Shown piece after piece: positions 1-13,335 of a stretch of DNA of 64,000 nucleotides. The DNA lies in contig NW_026570225.1 in assembly GCF_019649055.1 (NCBI RefSeq), positions 1,550,001 to 1,614,000 of the forward strand, given 5' to 3'. The position numbers and the translations under genes are program-made. Below the pieces are notes generated by a model. That model did no database searches and was not told where the DNA came from. It worked only from the letters and a program-made list of their open reading frames with translations. Source of the stretch: Paramacrobiotus metropolitanus. Lineage: Eukaryota; Tardigrada; Eutardigrada; Parachela; Macrobiotidae. Each line of letters starts with the position of its first letter. Position 1 is the stretch's first letter.

Positions 1-3000
1 TTGTAACGTGTATTATTATCTTATATTTTGGCTGCTTTTTGGGGTAAAAATTATATTATTTTGCCCACTCTATTTGCTGTAAGTACTAAAAAGTAAGTAC
101 TTTCTGCATGTGAATTCCTGGAATCCTGGTTTAGTGCCAGAGACACGAAAAAAACTGAATGTTGGTACTCGCATCTGTAAATTCGTTGCTAATCATGCAT
201 ATACTCAGAACATGATGCAATTCAACTTTGCGGATTCTGTTACAATCTTATGCAAGAGATCAAGAATGCAAAACAACAAACATAGTTCGTTTTTTTGTTA
301 CACATCTTTCGCCCGATGACTTTCGGCTTCGAAGGCGCTTCGATTTCCGCATTATCAATGTTCACACCCACTAGAAACAAAAAACAAAATAATGTTATCA
401 AACGTTTGCAACACTGAAATGCAAAACCGCGTAAAAAATGTTATTCTTCGCTAAACGCTATTAAACGAGAGATTAATCGCTGCCTTGACAGTTAATTTTT
501 GACGGAGTACAACCATTCTCTTTTTTTTCCCTGGCGATTCTGACAGTCCTGACTCACCGTTATGTATCTGTAGCTTGCTTCAGGCGATGGACCAGTTTGT
601 AAAATACCAATCTTTATAGCTACTTCGAAAATTGTTTGTGCACCTTGGTTTGAGCTGTTTTCGGAGTGTATGGGTTCATTAGAAAGCTCATAAATCGCGC
701 TTTTTAATAGACATAGTTTCAAAATCAACACTAATAGCATAAACGCGATAGAAATTTTTCTGTTGTGTGAGCATTAAAAAAATCTAAGCCAAGCACCAGA
801 TGGAACATCTTCAGGTCTGATGTTTTCAAATGGAACTTAAAATTATTTCACACACTGGGTTTATTCAGAAAAATCTTGAATAAAAAGCTAGGAAGATACA
901 AGTTTTGAACATGGAACTAATTCTTCTTACGGAGAAAATCACTGAGCGTTGGAGTTCGAATGACTATATCGCAAAACCAAGAAAACCCAGTGTGTAGAAT
1001 AATTTTTCTTTCCAATGGTACCAAGGACGACCAATTCCATTGCGGCAGTGGAATGCAATACGCGTAAAACTCTCCGAACTTTACTTCCAGTAAATCAAGG
1101 TTTTCGGGTTTTGCAAATGGTCCGCTGCATCGGTGGACCAGTTTGAGCAGACAACCACGCTACCTGCAGGCTGCGCATGGCGTTCATGAAATCGCCGCCT
1201 GCGCACGGCTGCAGCGGTACGCAGACACGCAGCCCGCGTGCGGTTGGGTATGCTTCGATTGAAACTGTGATGGCAGCTACGTGAATCGAACCGTGCTGCT
1301 GCACCCCTCCGTCGTTTTGGACCCGCGGTACCTTTTGGTTTTAGACGGATTTGGGTTTCTGTTCTGTTCTTTGCTTCTCAAAAGACTTCTCATTTTAAAA
1401 AGCATTTTTTTCTGTTCTAGAAAATGTAGTTACTGTAACTTCTCTGGGGATGAAGCAAAGCCAGTCTATCGCCTTCACCTAATTAATACTTTGACCAAAA
1501 CCGATCATCCTTCTCCACTGCAACCAGTCAAGCCGTTTAATGATTTGATATCGGTAAATAATTCGAGCAAACATTAAACAATCTGTAAAGTGCGCATATT
1601 TCAGAGAATTGATCACCATATAAGCTCAGCCGGCATTTCCTATCATAATTTTTTGTTCATCATGACCGAAACCGACTACAGTGCGTTCAGTGCCGTTCAC
1701 TGAGTTTTCACAAGAAGCTCGCCCACCTTCTTCTGGTAAATTGTTTAATTATTTGGTCAGACCGCAGTATCTCTAAGCCTTCGTGGTTGGTAATCCCCTC
1801 CTGACTACAAGCTGCGACCACTGCAACAGTATGTGGAATACGGGTGCGCGAAAGTTCGTCAGCTGCACGTTGCGGAAGTCCGTTATACTTGGATTGGAAT
1901 ACACGGAAGACCTATTACAAAAACGGCGTACAAAATTCTCCAACCAAAATCTACAAAGAAGATCACTCACAGAGACAATTGGTCATATGTACGAGGGCCC
2001 TTTCATAAGTTTTAGTCTTTGCTGCACGGTTTTGAACTAAATCAAATTTACTTTTTCGAATCCATAAAATCTACTTCTCTACTCTGTCTGCACTGCAGGC
2101 ATCTGCTCCCCATTTCTTGAAACGAATTCAGAGAAAAATGACGCGGTAAAGAGGAGATCGACCCATAAAAATTCTGTTTCTCTTCTTTTTATGCTTTTTG
2201 CTCTTAGACATCTAATACTGCATTTAAAGTGAAAATTATTTTGAACTAGTAGAAGGCTAGGCTATGTTGATAAAATGGCTGCGTCAAGATATTCTTGCGT
2301 GATGTTGCAAAACAAATGAGCGAAAGGACGAAAAGTATAGGTGCGTGCTATCTTGGGGTTGCCCCGTACGGAGGCTATACCGTGTCAAAGTCAATCTTCT
2401 CCAAGCTTATCTGCGAGGAGTTGCAGCGATTCCTCGAAACCATTGCTTCCTAAATGTTTAGTCCCTCTACTACTGCTTTCATGGTTCAACGAGATTATTA
2501 TTGTTCGTGCCTTCGTGGCTGTTTTACAAGAGACGTTGTCCAGATGTAAACATTAAAGTATGGTTCCTCAATTCCCTGGCCTACGTCACAGAAGATTGCC
2601 CAGCTCGAAATAGCTTAACCAGTCCACAAACGTTAGAACGTGATGGCAATGAATCAAGGAAAAGAATAAATAATTCGCCAAGAAATAAAACTCCAGTGTT
2701 CTTTTCTAGCAATTTCTTGAAATATGTAAAGAAAATCCGCGGTCGGTAAAATGTTAACTCATTATTGACGCGAGGCATTTTGAGCCTGGGTACCAAATAC
2801 CAATGCACGAACGGATGCCAGTCGCCAGCCGTGGGCGGTATCACCTCGGCCATTGCCCTATGATCTAGTTATGAATGCTACACTTTTTGAACAATCAGAT
2901 CATAATTTTATTAATTTTGGTTCGTATCAAAGGCTAAAACTTATGAAAGGGCCCTCGTATTAGTATTTCTTGTCACTTAAAACAAGGTTGTCAAACGTAC

Positions 3001-3037
3001 CCAGGTATAAAATGCCTTTGAAAATAGAGAAACTCAC

Positions 3038-3131
3038 CTGTTGTTGATAAAGCTCATCAGCAACAGCGGCCAGTTCCCCCAAAATTTTTAAGCTGCGGGC
3101 TATAGCCACCCACGTCTGATTTCGTGAGAGC
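3038..3131 (-). CDS. candidate internal exon, unknown product
   Basis: A 94-base minus-strand block is bounded by a good acceptor (TTTTGCAG) and a good donor (CAG|GTGAGT). Its open frame encodes an amphipathic helix containing SLKILGELAAVADEL. A possible preceding exon ends at a GTAAGT donor near 3424 and may start with MENRIVASYS. I do not recognise the family. It could be part of a small minus-strand gene or a chance open frame; the coding claim is weak. Confidence 0.25.
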
Positions 3132-3780
3132 CTGCAAAAGTATCTCGACACACAGGAAAGCAGGTTACCGGTACAAAACTTGCCATTTTTAATTTTCGGC
3201 AAATACGCAAGTGCGATAAAGTAGTGATAAAAAAGTTCGCATGCAGGAACTACTTGTTGCCTGTTGGATATGCTATATAAAAATGCATTTCTAATTTTCT
3301 GCGTACATCGGCAGGAACGGCACGACTGAGTGACAATCAAATCAAACTGCAAATAAAATGATAAAGCTTTTCGACCCTGCTGCGCATTTGCCAACGTAAA
3401 TAAATTTTAGCACTGCAGACTTACGGAATATGAGGCAACTATTCGGTTTTCCATTTCCTGTCATTATGATTAAACGTAAGTAAGAGGTAAGTTCGTCCTG
3501 ATCGAGGAAGCACCGCTAAACTTGGACAATGCCGGTTTTAGCAGTAGCAAAAAGCATTATTAAGTTACAGTAAGAATTACATCATTATATAGATATACTA
3601 TAACTATATAACTTTCTAAGAGATTTATTACTTTTGCTAACTAGTAAATATTACTAAGTATTACATTATCATACCATATACTTACCTTCTTAGGAGATTT
3701 ATTACTTTTTTCAAACACTGCGTCTTTTAGGAAGGACACATACAGTGTTTTTTAGGAAGGACACATACAGATACAGGTAT

Positions 3781-3946
3781 TTTACATAAGTAAGTACTGC
3801 TATAGATATTTTACTATATATACACTTACTATATATATATTATATATGTATATTATATACTTATATATATATATATTATTATATACTTACTATATATTAT
3901 ATATTTATTATATATACTTACTATATATATTTTACTATATACTCAT
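3781..3946. repeat. AT-rich microsatellite (TATATACTTAC-like)
   Basis: The stretch is made almost only of TA dinucleotides interrupted by ACTTAC and ATTTAC units. This is a degenerate simple repeat upstream of RTTN. I see no gene in it. Confidence 0.8.
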
Positions 3947-4298
3947 ATTGCGTAGTGCGTAGTGCGTACATAACAGTATCATGATACAATCTAAAAAAAA
4001 TTTTCGTGGTTCTTTTTCCAAGATAAGTAATTATAAAGTACTTGCTGAAGTCGCGGTGATACCGCACACTGGAGAAGTTACGTACGTAAATCACAGTATA
4101 AAGACCACCGACTCACAACGGCGACAATCCTTTGCCGTCGTTTGTGTTTGCCTGTTTGGAAAATTTGGAAAAAGTTTAAGTAAATAACTGCAAATTAAGT
4201 TAAATGTTTAATAGTCAGTAAGTGTTTTATAGTGCTTCTGATAATAACATTATTTAAAATAACCTGGACATTCACCGCAGATTTGTCATTTCACCGCA

Positions 4299-7200
4299 AT
4301 GGAAGAACCAGATAGTGCGTCAACCATAGCCACGACGTACTCGAGCTGCTCCCCCACAAAGCCACTCGACAGCTTCACCAATCCTCATGCCCACACATTC
4401 CCTGATGTGCAGTCTTCTCGACCTCCGCCAATCCACAATAGGGATCACGACCCTGCTGATCCCTTCGCCATTGCCACCTTCCCCTGGATCGGACTGTCCA
4501 TCCGTGATCACCAGCTGCTCAAGCGCCATGCACAGCTCTTATCCTCGGAGGACGTGCATGAGGCGGAGGACGCCTGTCGCTTGCTCTTGGATGTGTACAT
4601 CCATGATTTCCCCGCGGAGATCTTCCTGCAACGCCCCGGAATTCTGCAGGCATTGTGCGCTTTAGTGGAGTCCAAGAAGGAGCCTCTCCCGTCGCAGGCT
4701 TTCGCCTGTTTGGAGGCTTTGTCCAGCCAGTTTGCTGTGAGGTTTCGCGAGGTATCCATGAGCATGCTTGCGGAGGAGGCCATTGATCACGTGCAGCTTG
4801 GGGATTGTAGTATGTCGGTCCCACGTTCTAGTAGCAGCTTTCCTCGGTCATCTTTTAATGCCATTTGGAGCGGTTCGCCGTCGTCGTCCGGTTCGTATGG
4901 CAGTCGGTCGACCACAGCATCGAGGTGCGTTTAATTGTGTTTGCATGCTGGGTCGGTTGTATTGATGTACTCTACTGAGTCTACTCGTACAATATTTTGC
5001 TTGCTAGATAGTGTTAGTGCTGTTAATTACTACATATTCATATAGTACTGATTGATTTACGAATGTTATACGCAATTTGTGTTGTCATTACTGTCATTAC
5101 AACTCCGCCTAAAAAAATTCTTGCAGTTATGTGATGCTTAATGTCTGCTATTTTCCCCTTGTAATATCTTGTTTCAACGATTTTTGGTGAGGCTGCTTTT
5201 TCTGCACGGATGGCTTTGATTTTGTTTGCCTGTTTACTTTTTTTCCTCTGGTCGTAGCAGGGCGATTTATCCGGAATAATTCCCAACGATTCTTAAAAGT
5301 ATATTCGATATAAATCAATTTTCATACTACTGTAAAACAATATGTCGATCATTTTAGGTCTTCCGCTTCCTTGGATGCGGTTTCAATGGAAACTCCCGAA
5401 GAAACCTTGGAACTGCAGCTGCGCCAGCTAACGTTCCCGGTGTACCTGTGCGCTGTGATCGAGTGCTGTCTGAACACTCTGGGCGAAACTCTCCCGTTGG
5501 GCATCGCGCGTCCTCTGCTCCTTTTGGATCTCACCTGCCGCCTCCTGCGCGTGGTCGTACATCCCAGCCTGTGGGTGTCCCAGTCACCGAGCTCGCTGAA
5601 AGTGGCCGAGAATGTCCTGCATTCTCTGAAAGCAGCCGGCAACCGCATTCTCTACCATGCTACACAGACTGAACGCGGAATGCACCACGTGCAGAAGTCC
5701 CGATTGATTTATGTTGGTTTGGTAAAAGCCGTTTGCATCTTACTGGATATCGTATCCTTGTCCCACGTCGATGTATTCCCGCCACCCTTCAGGTAATTAA
5801 TTTTTAATCATCGGGATATTAGGTGAATTTTGTGGAAGGAATTGTAAAAAAGCGGCTTATGTAAATTTAAGGATTTTACGCTTTTTTTGGGCAGACGCAG
5901 AAATCGGAGAGCGTGAAAGCAGCTTCGAATGGAGATTAAATACTGTTGATTTAATTGAAATTGATTATTAAAAGAATTCGATCTGTATTATTTGTTTACC
6001 GTTAACCCTCCACGCTTCCCCTCTATCCGAATTGCCGATACATGGTAATAGTTTATTCAGTTTCATTTGTAGATCATGTATACCATGGATCTGCCAAGAT
6101 GAATCTCTTGGGCTGTCTTATCCAGCAATTCGCGGTAAATGTCTTCGTTACCTTGAAGCCCTTAACCCCATCAGCTGTGATGTTTACGTCTCTGCTGTGG
6201 ACGTTTGCTCAGCCATGACCGCCACCTGTGATTTTCTCAGAGGCTTCGATTCCAAATGCCCATCTGCCTTTCCCTCTCTTGCTCAGCGAGCGCTAAAAGG
6301 CATTCCCTCCTTAGTGTTCCACCAGAGCAATCATTTCATCGAAACCTGCTTTCAGCTGTGCTCCGCTGCCCTGGGAGCCCTCCCCGAGAAGTCTCGACCA
6401 TTTATGAAGCTGGTGGTGCGGCTGCTGGCTTACCCCAATACTGGTGTACGGAAACAGATTTACGAATCGTTGTTTAACTTTTGCGCTGGAATTCTGAATG
6501 TGGACAGCGCAGCGGATCCCAACCGTGCACCTGGCCAGGAAGTAATCTTTCTTTTGTCAACGGAGGTGTTGCGAGAAGTGGTTCTCTATGGATTATTTCA
6601 GCAGGAAACAAGACTGTCGGCACAAAATATTTTATCCTTATTAAGCCAGAAGTTGTTGATAAGGAATAATGCTGTTTGGAATCGATTAAAAACGGTCGCC
6701 AGGACGTTGTTTTGTGGCTTATTCGTCCACGCTGATTTAGGTTTGGATTTGACTTTCGTATGTATTACTATTATCTGTGACACTTCATTTTTTTGCCTTA
6801 TTCGTTGTCTTTTTATTACGAAAATCTAGGTTTCTCTGTATTTGGTTTTTTATTAAACTTTTTTTTCCGGCATTTGAGGTCATTCCCTTTTGTTAAAGTG
6901 ATTCTTAATTTTTTGAATGTTTCTTTCGGGTTTCGTATGGTTGACGTCGAATCGGAATATGTGGAATATCGGAATATCTGGAATCGTGTTTGTGATGGAT
7001 TGGTACATTTAGGTTTTTGCAGATTCGGATTTTGGAAGGCGAATAATATCCTGGGCCCAATCCCAGCCCGATGACGAGGCGTTGTTTGATTCCGTTACGC
7101 GTCTTCGTGCCGCTTTCGTCCTGATGTTCCATCCCAACCGGTTGGTGCGCGGCCAGGGTGCCGAACTTATCCTCAAGCGCATCAAAACAACAGCTTACCT

Positions 7201-10200
7201 CCGTTTGCATGGAGACACTCTTAAACCTGATGTCCAACATTCTTTCGATGATCTCCACGTGGAAGAGCCATTCTCCACCGAGAGTTTGGAGCGGAGTATG
7301 ACAATTTGGACGGATACGCGGATGGATATGACGGTGCGTTGGCCAGCATTGCGGCAGATCTTTTTACACTTGAGGAAGCCTGAAGCACATCCCGCGTTCT
7401 ATGGCATGCATGGACCCGATACCCTTGTTTCCATGTTGCGATTGATACTGGAGAGAACTGAATTAAACTACACACCCGAGAACTTGGTACTGTTGTTGGA
7501 AACAGTGCTCACAGTCCTGTTATACAACGACAGTAAGAGCGAAGTGATAATTGGAAAATTGAAAGTAGAAATGTAGCATGACATCTGCAGAAATTCGGTA
7601 GCGATGTTTGCATTCCGTTTTTTGCTTTTCGTAGAATGGCGAACAGAGAACGCCGCAATTACTCATATCTACGAGTATATCTTGTGCGTTCTGTCCCTCA
7701 TACCGGTGGGCACTCCGATGTGGAATCAGCTGCAGTGCGCTGGATCCAGTATAATTTTTCTCCTGACATTTAGCGACATGATCATTCGTCGCGATGGATC
7801 CCTCTCAATCTGTTGCACATTTTACCGGGCTGTCCTTAATCCCTGCAATATGATGTTTCATGATTTTCATCAGAAGCAGTCCCAAGTTGGGTCATCCTGT
7901 GATCTCCTGCGTTCTCCTGTGGCGGAAATGCTCGTTATCCATTGGAATGTATCATTGGCTGGAGGCGTTACATCGCTTTTGACAGAAGAAAAAGACGTGT
8001 GGAATGTGGACTTTGCGCCGCGACTGACTATAGATGACCGTACTAAATTGGTGCTGCGTACTACCCACCCGATGTGGGGTTTTGTTGCGGCTGCGCGGAT
8101 GCTAGAGAGCGCCGGAAGCCATGGCGCTGCAATGGAGGCGTTGGATGCTATGAAAGTCTATCAGATCTTATGGAGTTTTCTGCCAATGACACAACAAACA
8201 GAGTTGCCGCATTCCGTGGAAAGCGCCTTCCGGTACATCTCGGTGTTGCCTCATAACAGTTCAGACCTGCTGTTACTGAGCAGGATCGCGGATTTCGTGG
8301 CTGTGTCTGCTCAAAAGTATGGTTGTTAATTCAGATTGTTTGCGGTAGGATTTGTTCATGGAAATCTTATTTAGGCACTCGAGAGCTGGTCGAAGTTCCC
8401 CAGCAGCATGTTGGATTCATAGTCTGATTGTGGATTCTCGGAGCATGTTTGTCGAAGCGGTGAGGAAGTCTAATAAAGAACTGACGCTTTTGGCGACTGG
8501 GAAAACCAGTCTGCGAGTGCCGTACATTGCCGCTTGTAAAGCGTTAATGAAATCTGCCTGGAATCTTTTCGAACATGTTTCCAGCGTGGTAGGTAGCGAT
8601 GAGTGGGATATGGCGCAGGTGTTGGAGGTGTTCATAGAAACTTTGCGTGGTACTCTCAATTCTCCGGTGCAGGATTTTGGAGCGCTGGTTGCTTCGGAAA
8701 AATGCGTGGCACTGTTTTGCAGCAATCCCCTGGTAGGTTTAAAAATTTATGCAAATTACATACTTTTTACAAATTTGGCCTCGAGTGCATAGCCTGCACG
8801 TAATGCCTAATATCCAGTAGTTTCAATAACATTATCTGAAGCTTTGCACGGGCAGCGCCGGGCACCAAAACGCCGCATGGCTTTTAGATAAAATACAGGT
8901 GCTATTACTGACTTACTGTCCAGTTGCAGGTTGGTACATATATAATTTAATTATACACTGCAAATGATGAATTAGCGCATGTGTTTTTGTGAAGAATATG
9001 AAGTGCGTATGATTTTACTAGGTGGCCAAGCAGCCGGAATCCATTTCATTCGTACCCAGTGTCATCTGTTGCCTTTCAACCATTACACAGAACAACAGCG
9101 AGCCGAGTGTATCTTTCCTTGGGCGGGCCATAGTCCGCTCGGCTGCTTTGGCGCTTTTGAATTTGGCTTGTTATCAACTGGAATACAACATGTTCCCGGC
9201 AATGCTAGAGTCCTGGAGAAGCCAGGATGAAAATTTTCTGTGGATACTGCCTCTTTTTGCGCACCGTGACCCTGTTGTTAGAGCAGCGGCTTTGAGCACG
9301 GCAGCCGCTTTGTGCTCGTTCAGGGAAGGACGGGTGGCGATGATTAATGCTGTTAAGTTTGTGCCCGGAGGATTGTGGAATACGGCGCTAAGCTTCGTCT
9401 TCAGTGAGGATGAGCCGGATTTAGTCAAGTACTCAGCCATCAGACTGCTGACCGTCTTGCTTCAGTTGGATGCTAAGCGCAGTGATTTGGTCTTGCTGGA
9501 TGATGTGAGTTTGCATTTCTTCCGATTTCCCTGAATCGCGTCTACCGTAGGATTTATAAGAGTAATATAAGAACTGTTTGGTACGATTTGGTACACGTTT
9601 GGTTTGGACTGTCTGATACGATTGGTTTGGTCCGATTGGTACGAATCAGTACAAATTTAGTTGGAAAAAAGATATCTTTCGAAAATTATTTGGTTTTACA
9701 CACGGGTGATGAGACTATATGAATCTTTAGGAAAGCAACGTTGAACTGGAAGGGAACGATGCCTTGTTCTCCATGCTGGATCGCTTAGATTTTTATCAAA
9801 TGATCTTTCGATTACTGCAGAAATTTGGCGGCGCTATTCATAGTCGTACGCCCGGTGAATATTTGGTTGGAGCGGTGTTTAATTTATGTGCTACCATTTT
9901 GCGCCGTTTGGGCAAGCGCTGTTTGGTGAAATTTCAAGAAACACAGTTCTTCCATGCGGCTCTTCATGTCTGTTTTTTGGCTCGAAAATTTGTTGAGGAT
10001 TCGCCGAAGATCGTGGACAGAGTGGGGGTTTTCTGTGATTTGTATGCGCTAATCATTGTAGCAGCCGGCTTGGAGGAGATCGTTACCAACGTCGTAGCCG
10101 AAAGTAAGTGAAAGAATGCGGAATACGTAAATTGTCAGAAACTTTTTGCGCTGCCTTTGTTTATGTGGTATTTTTGTGTTTTTTCCTGGGCATAACCTTG

Positions 10201-12504
10201 TAATTCGCTTACATACTTCAAGTATGAGTTACAGTACAAAGTATTTAATAGGTATTTAATGACAGGTTAAACGTTATCAGTCATAAAACTTTAAGCAAGC
10301 TTTTCAGTGACTTCATGCCGATTTTTTTAGTTTTTTATCTTGATCTCTAAAATTTGTTTTCCAGTTTCCTTTGCTTGATCTGCACTGCAAACAGAAATTG
10401 CCCTGGTCTTGTCCCAAGTAATTTTACAAACAGACCAGAGGAATTTCTGTCACTTTGATTGCTTCTCTTCAGTTATGCTGTATTCTGTAACATATCCTCA
10501 GTAAATTGTGGAAGAGCATAAATATGTAATTAGCTGTTCGTTTAGTCAGTAGTAAGTATGTTTGCAAGTATGTAGGTCGTGAATTGTAAGGATTTAATTT
10601 CGGAATCTGCACACCTGTTGCGCCGCTGGCGTGATGCGAGATGTGTGTCAACTGATAGTAATTAAAAGCTCACAAAGGATTTTGTACAACGGTCACTACG
10701 AAATTTCAAACGTGCGTAATTATTGTCCAGATATGCACACTGTGAGTGCTGCCTTCACCCTTTTGTCTACACCAGCCCCTGTCAGCCATACACTGTGGCT
10801 GAACATATACACAGCCCTTTCTATCTGCTTGCGCAATCCTTCTGTGAAAGAAGCCGGGTGGAAATATATAGAGGACCAGCACACAGCGTTATTACACAAC
10901 TCCAAGTACATTTTGTCACTGGCAACAGTCGAACCGGACCACCAACGCTTGCAGATCGCCTACCTAACATTTGTCGAGTCCCTTACGGAACGCGATCAAC
11001 CGGAGGTGGACGATTTTCTCTGGCGTGGTACGGAGACCATCGGTAGCTTGGTGACCAGTTTTTTGGTGGGACAGTTCGCCCAGCCGGCCGCCTGGGAGGT
11101 GGCTGGATGGAGTGAGTTGCTGAAGAGATTGCTGCTCCGCTACGACGCAGTGCGACGAGTCGCCATGGACAGCGGCCTCGTGGAAACGGTGATTGATGCG
11201 CTGCTGGAGATGGATTCTACCGTCTCCAAAGATCTCCACGTGCATTCACGCAATGTCTTGAAGAGCAGGATGACCGAGCCGGTGAAAACGTGTTTGGAGC
11301 TGCTGATGAATTTGTTGTTTGGGAATGTGGAGGCCAAGCGACTGGCGGTGAAGAAAGGGCTGGCATCAGTGCTGATCAGTCTGTGGATCACGATTGTTTG
11401 TGACGTTGAGAGCTTGCATATAATCTTCCTCAGACTGCTGTGTACTTTTGGAGCAGCGTGTCAGGAGTCGTTGGCGTCTTTTGTAAAAGGTAAAGGAACT
11501 CGTGAAATTCTCCTAAAACTACCTTTTGCATCTGCTGAATTTACAGAATCCGACCATTGTCACACGATGCCGCTGACCCTCTTCCACGTGATAATCACGG
11601 ATTTGGAGGAACAACTAGCCCAACCGCTCCCCCACCCGGATATCACGCCGCTTCTCTTCGACCTCCTGGCCCAGATGTCGCTCAATCCGCAGTGCCGCGT
11701 CTTCATCCGCAAATCCATCAGCATCCATCGTGCACTGCCAGCACCCACCACAACGCCCCGACGACCCAAAGCCAGCCAGGTGCTAGATGCCATGTGGCTG
11801 CATGTACTGGCCAATCTGTCGTTCTTTGACGACGGCCTGTTGTTAATCTTGGCTAAAGAAGATATCTGCAGTATACTGTTTGATTATCTGGAGGTGGACG
11901 GTTTATTTAAGGAAGTGTACATATCCGCTATGCTCATACTACGGAATGTTACGTTCTGCCGGAAGGGAATGATACGGCTGACAGGAGCGCGGGGTGTCCT
12001 GGCCAGACTGCTGAGATTAAGCTCGCTGCACTCCGAACCCAAAGTTCGCGTATACGCCTTATCTTGTTTGGTAAGTGAAGGCAAGTCTGACGCTTTTGAC
12101 TTACATTAGTAGGCCGTTCCTAGATTTTTCACAGTTGATCGTGGTTTTGATTTTAATTATCTTGCACAATTTCTGTTTTTTTTGCTGTTTATAATACATA
12201 CAGTTGAATTAGTGATGACCTTTAACTTTATCGAAACTTGTATAAGCAATAATGAATGAAAAAAATGACCTTACATTTCAGTCGTACTGTGAATCGTACT
12301 TGTGTGGGGTTTTCTGAGTTGCTTCTAAATGTACAGTTGGAAGTGCTGCATGACCAAGTGAAGCTTCGTCACGCTGCCAAAGCCATCTGCTTTGATGAGC
12401 TATATCACGCGCGTGCCGACGATGAACCACAAATGTTCCAGCTGCGTGCCCGCGTATTAGCGTGTTTGGATGATCGACCAGGCGCTTCATATGAAGAAAG
12501 ATGA
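4299..12504 (+). CDS. RTTN: rotatin, centriole/ciliary armadillo protein
   Basis: Rotatin is a large alpha-helical repeat protein needed for centriole assembly, cilia and left-right patterning in vertebrates. The first exon carries the family hallmark: FPW followed by a repeat and then DFPAEIFLQRP, and the second exon carries the conserved ETLELQL segment. Exons I place by splice signal and frame: 4299-4924, 5358-5792, 6073 to about 6735, about 7011-7532, 7635-8316, 8375-8732, 9022-9504, 9731-10103, 10659-11489, 11547-12070 and 12337-12504. The intron 11490-11546 is only 57 bases and in frame, so it could be retained. The exon 3/4 junction is ambiguous (GTTTGG or GTATGT donor). The open frame before FPW is only about 60 residues, far shorter than in human rotatin, so the N-terminal domain is either missing or encoded upstream. 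The last exon's start was chosen for phase 0 and a good branch site. Confidence 0.85.
9569..9655. repeat. degenerate TTGGTACGA repeat in an RTTN intron
   Basis: Imperfect copies of TTGGTACGA and TTGGTTTGG follow each other in the intron between the exons ending at 9504 and starting at 9731. This is a short degenerate minisatellite with no evident function. Confidence 0.6.
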
Positions 12505-13335
12505 CAATAATGGACGTTCGATTGAGGAGGTAAGATTTCCGCATACTTTAGTTGTTCTGTCCTTGTTATCGCTAAAGCATGATGATCCGGTAAAAGGTCT
12601 GAGAACCCCATTCGTGACCGATTCAGTCTGGCCGAACCGCTCGCGCTAGTGACCTGCCGTTGCGGTGAAGTTGTAGCCGGCGGGATCGGACGAATCCCAT
12701 AGCATACCACACACCAAACGTCGCTGCTAGGAATGCTCGAATGAAGCTGTTTCGAGTGTTTTATGCGGCGTTGGACATAACTTCGTTAATTGACATGTGG
12801 ATTTGAGCGGAGTGGTGAGGCTGGACAGCTTCGGTCGCAGGGGGACGTTGATCACATTGTGCATCTGATTTTTCCTGCAGGCTGAATTATTGCAGTAATA
12901 CGAGAGATGTTGAAACGATTCACTTATATTTGGTTATGTTCTAGATCGCAGCTGCCGAGTCGGCACACGAATGTCCTCAACCGAAGTCGCTATTGTTTAT
13001 ACTTTTGGGATTAGTGTTAAATAAGATTGTTGTTTTTTCGATGTTGCCAATCGCAGTGTCAGTATTGCTTTCTTTTTGGGCACCCTCCATACTTTTATTG
13101 GGATGTAAGAAAATTTGTTGATGTCTTGTTTATTGTTGCAGTTGTGGCGGGGCTTGCTTAAAATATCTTTTAACGTCAGTGTCGTAAAAATCAAACAAGA
13201 CATGCAGAGTAACGTAAGTTTTACTGCATTGAATTCAACGAAAATAATAAGCTCGTATACAGCAAAACCCGCAAGTGTTATCCCTTCGTCAAACAAACTC
13301 ACGTTAACACGGACCTTCGAATTCTTTGAAAAAAG
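12505..13335. other. intergenic region between convergent genes
   Basis: RTTN (+) and the clip-like gene (-) converge here. The stretch presumably contains both 3' untranslated regions. A short alternative frame continues past the RTTN stop to a GTAAGA donor at about 12530, so RTTN could have an alternative 3' end. Nothing else is recognisable. Confidence 0.5.

Larger units (their letters stand above)
1..4298. other. no confident gene; AT-rich intergenic DNA
   Basis: I read both strands and found only short open stretches without a recognisable domain. Several have plausible splice signals, so lowly conserved exons may be hidden here; the best one is listed separately at 3038-3131. Rotatin in other animals has an extra N-terminal armadillo region, so upstream RTTN exons could also lie in this stretch, but I could not identify them. 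Confidence 0.5.
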
